Program-made: the position numbers and the translations under genes
The notes under the pieces: generated by a model
Told to the model about the DNA's origin: nothing
Seen by the model: the letters and a program-made list of their open reading frames with translations, nothing else
Databases searched by the model: none
Shown here: one piece after another, positions 34,131 to 46,100 of the stretch
Layout: every line of letters begins with the position of its first letter
How positions within the stretch are numbered: the stretch's first letter is position 1
From: Latrodectus hesperus
Lineage: Eukaryota; Arthropoda; Arachnida; Araneae; Theridiidae
Reading direction: 5' to 3'
Assembly (NCBI GenBank): GCA_037975125.1
Contig: CM075850.1
Span: 66,926,390-66,990,389 of the forward strand
Length of the DNA stretch: 64,000 nucleotides

Positions 34131-35277
34131 TTCATTCTTTAATCATTATTGGTTTTCATACACAAAGTATATGAAGAAAGTTCGAGCTATTTATATGAAA
34201 AGGAAGTTCATTCCTCTAAATATCCAATAAACTATTATTATTCTTCTAGGATCTAATTCACGCGCGGATTATTATTCAAAGAAACATGATGTAAATTAGT
34301 GTTTTCAATAAGTATTTTTAAAATAAAGCATTTTATTGCTCACAAATGTTTTAAGTACATATCAGAAGTTTTTTTTTTATCGACGCAAAGGTAATAATTG
34401 AATAACACCGTAAACTTATCCGAACAAAATCTATTTTTATTGCCACCTGAACATTAACTGCAAGTTTGGATACAAGAAGTGCTGCTTCGAACTTCAGTCT
34501 AGGAATATAGTTATATAGTTTTCAGCAATGCTACTGTAGAATTACCACACAAAAACTTAATTTTGCTTATTTTGCGTTTTACAAAGCATCTCAAATACAA
34601 TACCGCTCCAGAAGCTTTTCACTGGTATTCGAAAAATCCATGAAGTTCCACATGAAGTATATTTGTCACATAAAACAAGTCTTTGTATCTTTAGATTGGA
34701 TAAAGATGGTTCTCTCCTGAAATACGTCCAGTTGTTACATTCCCAACTCCGTTAGTTTTTCTTTTCAATCCATTTACCTTGATCATTGGTTTAAAGATTT
34801 CTTCTTAATTTATCATGAGACATAATAGTTCTGGGATATCAGAAGTTCTTGAAAAGTCATATAAAAATGGAATTATGTGTTGCTATACTCAGTTTAAACA
34901 TTTTTATAGGAAATGTAGAGTTGCCTTCAACTGCATTCCTAGACAAATCAAATATTTTGATTGATTACTTTTCTTAAGAAAGATAGATAAAATGATTGTT
35001 TTCTTTCTACAATCTAATTTCACTTAATGGCCATTAATGCAGTTCTAATTCACAAGAATTATTTTTATAAGTTGATGCTTTAGCTCAACTGCAAATTCGA
35101 AATAATCTATAGTATATATACTTGCAAGAGTAGATCATCCTTGAGTTGAGATGCGAGACGAAATTCTATTCACTAAATTGGACTCTTCAAGACTAGAAGC
35201 TAGATGTGATGGTTTTTAATTGAAACATTTTTACTATATCCTTTGAACTATCGTTTCAAAGAATTCCTTGAAGATTT

Positions 35278-35425
35278 AACAAGTAAATATATGATTTTAT
35301 TGTTGTTAGCAAAAATATGCATTGCCGTAGTCGAACTAATAATTGCCCGAATAAATCCAGCTCAAAAAGCGACTACGGCAATGCATATTTTTGGTAACAA
35401 CCATAAAATCATATATTTACTTGTT
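35278..35425. repeat. Near-perfect 56-bp inverted repeat (foldback) with 36-nt loop
   Basis: The left arm 35278-35333 (beginning AACAAGTAAATATATGATTT) and the right arm 35370-35425 are complementary at 54 of 56 positions. The mismatches are U-C and G-G in an RNA reading. The loop is 35334-35369. Complementarity stops abruptly at both outer ends. The open frame that runs through it (35243-35449) is a by-product of the symmetry. It could be a foldback element, a snap-back duplication or a long hairpin RNA precursor. No TIR family or target duplication is recognised. Confidence 0.92.
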
Positions 35426-35449
35426 CTGAATTGGATAATAATAGAATAA

Positions 35450-37180
35450 AAATCTTCTTGTAATATTTTACCATTAAGAATATTTTTGTGATAGCTCTAT
35501 CGTAATAGAAGCAGATGTATTAGATACATCCTACAATTGAGTAATGCGGCTCTCATTAGGGTGATATATATCACGGTGAAATAACTAATTAAAACGCTTT
35601 CACACTGAGATCTTCATTTTTCCATATGATTTTTAGAAGTAAAATACTTTTGATGTTTCACAAGTTTAGAAAGTAACTCAGTATTTCGTATGCCAGTCTT
35701 ATTAAATCGTTATAGTTTTTAACCTGTAAGGATAACATTATTTAAAAATCATATGAGAAAATACATTAATTAAGTTTGGGAACAGTAAAAAATCTAAAAT
35801 TTGAAAATTATTTTTCTTTTTTACTTACAATTGGGTATTGTAGTTTATGTCACCTTTACAACCCATATATGGCATTAATAGAAAACAGCAACTTAAATTA
35901 TAACAAAAAATAGCCGTTGGATTATTTATCAGGGGTTAAATGTTTTACTGCACGTCGCGTTACCTGGTGTCTAAATTATCAATGACAGAGAAACATTTAA
36001 TCTTATGTTTGTCTTTTCTGTTCGTAGCTTATATAGTTCCTTTTACCTTCATACCTTTTTGTACTGGTAACTATGGAAACACACCAACTACTATGTTTAT
36101 TCGCATATGTTGAATGAGTAACGAAAAAATACCAGATATTTTGATTTACAAATCAATGTATCTTGAGATCTACGTAAAAATTAATTTAAAATCAAAATCT
36201 GAATATAGTTTTTTTCTGAAATAAACAGTGCTGGTTCATTAGATTTCAGTGTATATTTATTATTTCTGGAAAATTTTTATAGGTTCTAAAAATAATAATA
36301 TTTTGTATTCATACTGTGGGAAACATTTTTATGCTTTGTCTCCAAAATGGTAAATATTGATTTCAAATTACTTATTGTGCTTATTTTATTGATCTAACAT
36401 TTCTTACTAAATTTCGAATTAGTTACTTTTGCTATCGATGTTTTGCTTACTATTGTAGAAACTAAAACAGTAATACTATTTGTTAAAAATATAAGCACTT
36501 GGTTATATTTCTTAAAATTAATAATAATCTTATGACAAATATTTGTTTTAGATCGGAAGAATAATTAATGCATATTGAAAATGATGTTTAAAAAATGATG
36601 AAGATAGTAATTATTTATTTAAAAATAGCATATTAAAATAATTCATATATATTTTAAAAAACTTTGTCTTTTGAGAATATTTCAAAGTTATATTTAATGT
36701 ATTGTTAATCAATTATCTATTATTTATCATTCAGATAACTATTTTAATGTTAAGTATAGGCTGATATATGTTGTTTTCTAAATTGAATCGATATAATGCA
36801 TATTTTTAATTATTTCATGTTAGAAAATGAAAATAACAATCATTTCCACTAGAATTGTTTTTATATGATATATAGTACAAATGTTTTACCTTATATTACC
36901 CCAGTTTTATTTGTTTTTCTTGATGTGATATTAAATGCTTGTTTTTTTACCCTACTGTTTGCCACAAAATTGTTTATTTATTTGCAATTTTTATATTTAA
37001 TGCTATTTTCTTCAGCAGCATTTATATATCATAATGTTACATGCTTAATTTAATTTAATTTTTTTATAATTAAAACTTTGTATGGAGTAGAATTATTCTG
37101 GAGAAACTTTTAGATTCTTATTAAATAACTTTCATGAGTTTTTTTTTTAATTAAAAAGAATAATAAAACTTATTTTGTAG
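35450..37180. other. Upstream region of CFAP45; first exon not located
   Basis: About 60 N-terminal residues of CFAP45 must be encoded upstream of 37181, but I find no convincing exon here. A tiny frame at about 36116 (MSNEKIPDIL) does not resemble the family. Confidence 0.4.
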
Positions 37181-40100
37181 CACAAACAAAAGGCCTTTAT
37201 GAAAACCATTGATGTTACTCCTGGTGAAAGAGAGGAAATTCACTTTTTATCCAATGATCTGGCAAGAAAACTTGTGTAATTTTTTTCTATTTATATATAT
37301 ATATATAAAATTTTTGTCTTTGATAATTTTCTTATTATCCTTATAACAACGAACAAGTATTTAATTATATTATTAATATTGAAAATCTATACATTCTGTC
37401 ATTTTCCTTTACTTATAAATAATACTAGTGTTACAAATATATTTGCTTGATAAGAGAGCCAAGATACAAATAAAAATATATGTTTGATACATTTTTTCTT
37501 AGATAATTGCTCATCATTCAGTTTTGTAAAAATAAAGTTGATAATTTTAACTGCGTATTCAGTAATAACTAAACCGATGGGAAACAATATTCAAATATTT
37601 CACAATATTAGGTGTAAATAATTGCATTTCTAATTTCATATTCGAGGAAAATTTTTTATGCAGCAAAATAAAAATTTTTATTTTATTCAATATTTAAAAT
37701 TTTTATTCAGTATATAAATCATGGTTTGATATATCTTTGTGTGCTATTTTGTTGCAAGCATATATAATTATCATTCACAATTTATGTCTTACATCATTCA
37801 CAAGACATTTTTCCTTATTCATTTTGAATACTATGAGGAAAAAATACTATACTTTTGAGGAAAAAATACTTTGTATGAGAAACATTGAAATATATTCTTC
37901 TAAGACTTGTTGAATTTGCTTGTATGTTAAAGAATGATGTAACATTAAATGAAAATTGTTATATCACGATTTTTTTTTCGTTGACGAGTGACATAAAAAG
38001 TAAAGTATCAAATATAATGGTATACATTATAATGGCTTAAAAACTGTGAATTTTTAAATATTACTTAATTTATTTTATTTTAATCTGAATTTATATAAGT
38101 GTGGAAGTTTGAACAACTGATTCTCTCTACAAATCAAATAAATTCAACAAACCATTATAGTTTTATTTGTTCATAATTTTTTTCTTTTAAAAAGTATTGA
38201 TTCTACAGTCCTGTTTCAATGTGCGGGAAAGTATGCAATCTATAATTACTTCCATTCAAAGATTCCAAATTGGATTCCTAGAATTCAAAATTTCTAATGT
38301 ACTCTAAGAAATCAATATACTAATGATAATTGAGATATAGAAATCAAAGTGATTGCCGGCTGGCAGTTGTCTGAGGTGCCTGGTCCTAGAACCTCAACCC
38401 TCATTGGATATCTGGAATGAAACTTGGGAGCTATATCTTGTTCTGATTGGCATATCGAGTAGAGCTTTTAAGTAAGCGGGGCTTATTAGAGTTTACATGA
38501 GAAAAAGTAGTTTTTTAAAGTAGAATAATTAAGAAATTAAATATTAAATTTATATTTTTAGTCTTGAAATTTATTTATGTTATAACACATAAGCAATATT
38601 TACAAAAACATTAGTAACATTAAGCAATATTTACAACATTAAGCACATTTAACAACATTAAGCAATATTTACAAAAACATAAAGATACAGAAAAGTCCTT
38701 AACTCCACTGCTAAAAACAGTGAGAGTGATAAAAGTTGCAAGGCAAAAACACTAAGACATGACTGCACAACATATAGAATTATTTATTTTTATTTTTTAT
38801 TTATTATTTTATTTTTTTTGTTACTATATACAATTTATTTATTTGTATTTTTTTATTTTATGTATATATATACATACATATTATTTATTTTTTTGTTTTA
38901 TATAATTTTAATTTGTTAGTAGAAGGATAAAAAGGTTAATTGTTAGTATTATCATGGACGTATTGCTTATGTGTGTTAATCAAGGTGGCTGATGAGGAAA
39001 CTTTGGGCAGTAACGAAGTAGTGAGCGGGGACGGTACCGATTATAGGTGCTAAGGTCATTATATTGTGGCAAGTTTATAATTAATGGATTCTCAGTTTTA
39101 TTAATATTTTTATACATGTTATGCATAATTTTGGCTAGATATTCCCTGATTGTTGGTATATTTAGTTCTTCTCTTATCTTTTTATTTCTGTAATACCAGG
39201 GAGCTTTTGCTGCCTGTCTGATAATTTTATTTTGTAAAGTTTCTAATTTTTTAATTTTACTGTCATGGGTATAGCCCCAAAGGGGGCAGGCATAGGACAG
39301 AAGTGGTCTGAGGTATGCTTTGTAAAATAGAAATCAAGAGCTCCATGCACTATAATCAAAGTGATTTTTGCACTAATTAATATACTAATAGCTCATGAAA
39401 CTCAAAATTGTATCAACTAGGGAATCATTTAAGTTCCATCCACATCAAATATCTTGCAATTTCAAACATCACAAAGTGAGGTCAAAATCTCAATTGATAT
39501 TTTAATATTATGTGGTATTACTTTAATGAAGAGGTAATAAGTATATACATACATATATATTTAATGTACGTTAAATTCTGTAAATCTTTACCTCACAGCT
39601 ATCTCAAATTTGTATCAAGGAAGATAAAGTTAAATCAAATCCTTCTATTAGTCTCGGATTAGAAGCCCCAAATCATGAAAAACACATTAAGGGAATAGAT
39701 AATCACTAACACAAATACTAACTTGGAACAATAATGCTTTTATTTTTGAATGAGAACTGGTATTAAAAAACTATGCACTTTTGACTTTTCCAAGAAGTTG
39801 ATTTTGAATATGGTTGACATTACCAGATACTGTCCATAAAAACTACTTTACTAATAGCCAAGCCATTAATATTACTACCTATATGAAGCAAGTGTAATCA
39901 AATAATGCTTGATATTTGAATCAACAACATCTATCTTTGTTGTTCCTTAATAGGAAATTCAAGATTTATATAACATGTGAGATTGATGGAATAGTTATTG
40001 TTTTTGAAATGATAAAAAAATATGCTTTATTTTTATATTTCTCTAATAATATTATCTTTTATTTGATTTTAACAATCACAAGTAAGTTGTCTGTATGATG

Positions 40101-43100
40101 TGTTTCAAATTTTTCTCTGAAAAAATAACATTTCTATTCTATTCGGTATCAAATAATTTAATAAGTATGACAGAGAAAGATAAATTCTAAAACTTAACAT
40201 TGTCATAAATATTATATTGAAGGATCAATAAAATTTAATTTCTAAAGTTACATGTATTTAAAAGTATAAATAAGAAATGGTTTTATGTTAACAAATATAG
40301 GAGTCCTTTTATCAATTATGTATTACATTTAAAGGGAGTTTAATAAATCTGTTATAAAAGATCTTATCTTTCTAAAAGATACATTTTCCAATGTTTTAAA
40401 CAATAACATGTATGTGATATTATTGATTGTTATAAATCTCCTATTAATTTTTTATTCATACAGAGTACCTCAAGCAGAAAAAAAATTCCAAGGTTTAATA
40501 AATAAAGAAAAGCTTCTCCAACTACAAAACAATTCAAGAGGAATTCTTAAAGAAGAAGAAAAAGCTAAAATTGACGAAAAAATGAAAAGAAAAGATAAAT
40601 CTCTAGTAAAGTTTCTTAATAAATTTCATTCTATAGATTTAAGATCTATAGATATGTGCTATAAAATATTAAACTTATTTCTAATGTATGTCTATGACTG
40701 GATGTAATTAGCAATTAATTAGTATTTTAATTATCATGATTTTATATTATTATGTATTACAAGAAGAAATAAATGTTTAATTAATTTTATTGTTTCCAAT
40801 CAAATTAATTACATGTGAATTTTACCTATTTTAATTTAAAATTTGATATGATTTATTCATAGAACATTTTTGTTTTTTAAACCTGTAAAATTTAAATTTC
40901 TATGCATAAATTGTACCATTTATTTATTAATTTTCGTAAATTAATTTATTCATTCTCATCTAGTTTGATCAAGAAGCTAGAAGGACATTACTTAAAGAAT
41001 GGGATGATGTACGTAAAAAGAAAGAAAAATCTAATGAAATAGAAAGAGAATCAGAAGAACAAATAGAATTTGTGCTTGAAAAAGCTAATGAAATGATTAG
41101 AGAACAGAATGAAGAAGTAAAAGAAATTAATAAGGTCAGGATATTTTCATTTTTACATACATATATATTTCATGTATACCATGTTTGGATGGTGTTGATG
41201 TTATTGTACATCACACCATTCAAACATAATATATATTATATTAGTGGAAATATATTTCTCAACAAGAACTGATAAAAGTTGTGATAAATAAAGCAATTAG
41301 TTCAAAAACTTAAAATTCTGAAAATCAGTAATAAGTGTAATGATGTATAACTTTTTTATTTTCAATGCTGTAAAAGAAGAAATCTTAAAATTTTAAAACT
41401 TTCTCTTATGTGTTATGCATAACTATGTGCATTAACTTGTAACTTTGCATTCAAAATGATATGAAATAACATTTGTAGACTTAATAAATATTTTTTTGAA
41501 AGATTGCATTTTATAAAGAAATAATTGATTAATAAAACTTTATTTAAAAAATAAGCCAGGTAAACACAGAATTATTTATAAAATTTATATTAAAATTATT
41601 GCTCAGTTTTTACGTTATAAATATTATTATTTATGGAATAGAATCAATGCCATTATATTTAAAATTTCATGAAGTAGAATCATAAAATACATAGTTAAGT
41701 AAAACTAAATTACTTTTTCAGCTTTCATCTAATAAATGAAATTTGGTAGAATTATGTATTTACTTGTAAAATATTAAAATAAACGTTAGTGAAACAAAAG
41801 AATTCATACTTCCCATCAATATTTATATGGATGAGATTTATTTCCAATTATTTAATTAATTCTGGGGAAAAGCTCCTATAAATTTAGATTCTCTTATCAA
41901 AAAATTTGTATTTCATTAGAAGTTTATTAAGAATAAAGTACATGATTTTTGATTTCAAATGCAATAAATTAATTGAAGGATTTCATTTGGAAATTTTTTA
42001 AAAAAGTTAAATTTATGCTACTGCTTTAAATGCAAAGCTTATCGTTTTGTAAATAAAATAAACATCAATTTTTTTAACTTTTTTTATTTTACTTTATTAA
42101 TTACAATATTTCTATGCATTGTGTTGAATGAAGTTTTAGTTATTTTAACATTATGGTAATTTAGATTAGATCATATCATTGTAAAATTTGAAATATTTTT
42201 TAACAAGCTGAATGGTTATTGTGTAAAATCTCCTTTTCAAAATACAATTAAGATACATCCCAATAAACAGAAGCTTATCGAAGTTTCTCTAAAATTCCAG
42301 TGTTATTTACATATTGTAAAAGAATTTACTTTTTGTTTCAAATACTTATATATAAAAACACTACTTAGATTAAAAAGAATTATGAACATAGTTCAGTATT
42401 TTATTTTACTTTAAAATATCATTAAATTATATTATTATTTAAAAAAATTAATAAATGAAACACATAATGCTACTCTTCTCTTTTTTACTTTATATTATTC
42501 AATTAATTTAATTTTATTTTTTGAAATTATTCCTATGTGATGCATAAAAGTCTTAAAAATAATTCTTTATAATTTTTACAGTCGAAAAGTTTAAAACATT
42601 TTAAGAAAAATAAATAATTAAACATCTTTTTGATTATATTTTCTGCAATTTTTTATCGAAATTCATGCAAACTTATTTTTGGGTTTCTATAGGAGAACTT
42701 TCTTTTGTAGCTGATAATGAGTGCTAAAGTCCAGGCAATTAGAGATGCACAAATTAATGAGAAGAAGATCATTAAAAAGAAACATGCTGAAGCAGAAACT
42801 GATTTAGAAAAAATCATGGAACAAAAAAGACAAGAAGGAATTTTAAAGGATAAAGAAATGGCTCTAGCACGGAAAGAGGCTTCTCATTTGTAATTTATTA
42901 GGTTTATTATAGTTTATTAAGTTGTTATTTTTAATTTTGCTATGAAGCTCTAATACTCTTTAGAGAAATTTCAGCATGCATATTTGCTTTGATTTCACTT
43001 AAACCTTACTATTATTATTATTAATGATGCTTGTTCAGATTTTATAATAGTTAACACATGTTAATTTGAATTTATATGCTTTCTTCTTTTATTGACTTTA

Positions 43101-46100
43101 ACTAAGATATTATCTTAAAACATAAAATTTCATAAAATTCACTACATAATGATTTATAATACATTGAACATAAATTATTTTTATCTAGACAATTTATTGT
43201 AAAATTATTTAAAATGCTCTTTATCAGTTTTGTATACCAACAATATTCAAATTAAATATGTCATGTAAATGTGTAGACATAAAGATCATATTTTAATTTT
43301 GTGTCAGATTTACTTATCTAATACAATAATTTAGTCTTCACTTTATATAAACTAATTGTTGTTTTCATCAATATAGTAATTTAGTTTTCACTATGTTAAA
43401 ATATTTTCTTTAAATTTTATAAAATATTTTCTTGTGTGTATGCAAAAATAAATGTGGTATAAAAATTCAATATAATTTACACTAAGAAAAAATAAAATAA
43501 ATAAATTAATGTAACACCATAAAATTAAACTTTTAGAGCAGCCTTAAAACTTGAAGAACAAATAAAAGAAAATAATGAAAGAAAATTGATTGAAGAGGAA
43601 AATAAAATTAAAGAAGGGGAAGCACTGCTAAAAAAAATGAAAGAAGATCAAATACGAGATTATGAAGAAATAAAAGCAAGACAGCTTCAAAAAAAGATGC
43701 TCTCGGTAAATACTTCTGAAGTTGATATAATGGAGCTAAAATAATTAATTAAATCCATTATTAAAATATTTTAAATAATTATAAATATGTGAGGTGTGTG
43801 GGCATGTGTGTTTGTTCATTCAGCCTATCATAATTAGCTATAAATGTCTGTGCAGTAATCATCTTAATCAGCAAATTTATATCTTTTTCCAATACTCTTC
43901 TAGATTTATTAAAATATTTTTGGACGATAAAAATCAAAATTAAAATTATACCTTAAGTAACCTGATTGAATAAATAAATACTCTCATGTTTTTTTATCAC
44001 TGTAATTTTTAAAAAAAAACATGAAATGTGCTATTTATAATTTTTTATTTTAGGTTAAATACATAACATTATTGTTAAGTATGTTTTCAGCTGTTAATTA
44101 AAAAATTTATCTCCTGACATAAATAAAAATGTTCTTTTTCACATTAATTTCTCTATTTTACTTTAAATAATCTATATTTTTCTAATTAAATAGACTTCAT
44201 TTTATACAATATAATATAAATATATATGTAGTATTGATTACATTTTTAAATGTTTTATCATATTTAAAATTTTATTTTCTATTGTGCTTAAAATTATACT
44301 TTTATTTAAAACTATGTACAATGCATTTCACTAATTATCTTTTAATTTAAAATCATTTCTATTTGAATATAGTTTTGAAAATTTAATATCGATTGTATTT
44401 CCGAATTGGTTTTAATGTTTTTAAGAGAGATGTTTTCTAAATTTTAATTAAATTTCCATCGCATGTTTTCAGATTTTGTATTGTAATTTAGTAATTTCTG
44501 TTACATGTATATCTCCCATAAAAAACGTTTCTCATGATTGATTTCTTAGAAAAGGTGGATTATAATCTATCTTTATTAGAATGACCCAGTCCAGCCTAAA
44601 GGTTAATGAGCTGATCTACAGTTGAATAATTCAGGGATTCGATTCTCACTTGGGGCTTAGATGTTCATAATCATTTTGAATTCATTTTAAGCCATTGCTC
44701 CCAGTTAAGATAGTTCTAATTTGCAAAAAATGCCCGTTTAGTAACAAACAACCCAACCACCTTTTCTTCGACAAAAATTAATAGTAATCTACCTTTGCTA
44801 AATATTTAAAGTAGTAGTTTCTTATCTGAATTCTAACAAAGTAATAGTTTCTAATCATTTAATTAAAGGTTCCAAATTTGTAAAAAATTTAATATTCATA
44901 GCTTATTTGATAAGAATTAACAATATCTTATCTGAAAAATAGCAAAACAGAATAAATAAAATATGCAAAATTGACATTGTTATTGGCGAAAGATTATGAA
45001 ATCAATAGTTATTAATATCAATTTTCTTAAATAGTAAAGTTTAATTGGACTTTATTGAGGTTAGAAACTTGTGACATCACATGTATTCCTAATAAATAGG
45101 AAATCAAGGACTCAAATATTATTCTCTTCCATGTTTATTTATTCAGAATGTATCAGTCATTCAACTTTCTTGGCATGAAGATGTTAATCGTAATTTACCT
45201 AGAAGACGTAGAAGTTGGAGAATTCTATTGTGAAATTATGAATTATTTGTTGCATTTGAAAACTCTTACCACTTCTATTCAATGGTAAATGTTATTTTCA
45301 TTTATAGGAAGAGTTTACTAAAGAAAATGAAGAATTAAGAAAACGTAAACTAAAAATTAAAGAACAAGAAGAGAAAGAAGATAAAATAATAGCTGAATAT
45401 CTGAGAATGCAAGAAGTAATATTGATAAAACTAAAATTATGAGAATAAAACTAAATTATATATTAAATTTATGTAAGTATTTTTCAAAGGTAATTTTATA
45501 AAACCAAAATTATTTTATTTTGTAAAAAATTAGGCATATGAACAAGCTAAAGAAGCAGCCAAAAAGGAAGCTAAACGGAAACGAGAAATGGAGTTATCAA
45601 AACTCAAAGAACAACATGAGAGAAGCTCTGATATTCAAGCAGAGCAAGTAAGGAATATCCACAATACGTTTTAGATTTTTATAAGTTGTCACATAAAATA
45701 CAAAAGGTCTTAACATTTGTGGTAACTATTGACTAAACAGCTTATACAAAAACATATTAAAAGAAAATTACTTTGATACATTTTTGTACTCATATTCTTC
45801 TTTATAAGTTCATTATGCATTTTAAAAATATACACTCAGTAAGATAAAAATATGTATGTGATTTTTTATATAATTTGAAAATTTTTTAAACTTTCAGGGA
45901 GATGGAGAGTGCATATACAATAGCTCAGTTTTCAAAATAACTACTCCTTATATCACAGTTTTATAGGTACTTAAGGATTTTTGACTGCACCAATGTATAT
46001 GCGAATTAAAGACATAAAAAAAATCTGCCTGCCACTCAGACTGTTGCGAATGAAATCATGCAGCTGTTACTGTTCAGTCACAACTTTCTAGCTGGAATCA

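Larger units (their letters stand above)
30670..35240. other. Intergenic AT-rich stretch, few recognisable features
   Basis: I see no coding exon. The stretch holds the TA tract at 32164-32256, a weak inverted pair (AGGTGGCT at about 32454, AGCCACCT at about 32531) enclosing roughly 90 bp, and a possible element at 33490-34130. The rest is anonymous AT-rich sequence. Confidence 0.5.

Noticed and set aside
35243..35449. A 68-codon open frame
   Set aside because: It is created by the two complementary arms of the foldback; no start context, homology or splice sites support it.
36865..37053. A small hydrophobic protein of 62 residues just upstream of the first visible CFAP45 exon
   Set aside because: The composition is what AT-rich DNA gives by chance (Phe, Leu, Ile, Tyr), and it does not match the CFAP45 N-terminus.
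37181..37281. Terminal exon of a separate gene, because the frame runs to TAA at 37279
   Set aside because: Splicing at the GT at 37276 joins it in frame to 40464 and reproduces the CFAP45 N-terminal region, which explains it better.
40408..40707. A stand-alone 99-residue protein
   Set aside because: Only 40464-40605 is a CFAP45 exon; the rest is intron read-through.
45100..45230. A possible extra CFAP45 exon (text like NLPRRRRSWRIL)
   Set aside because: It has no matching splice phases, and the exons at 43537 and 45308 already join in frame in family order.
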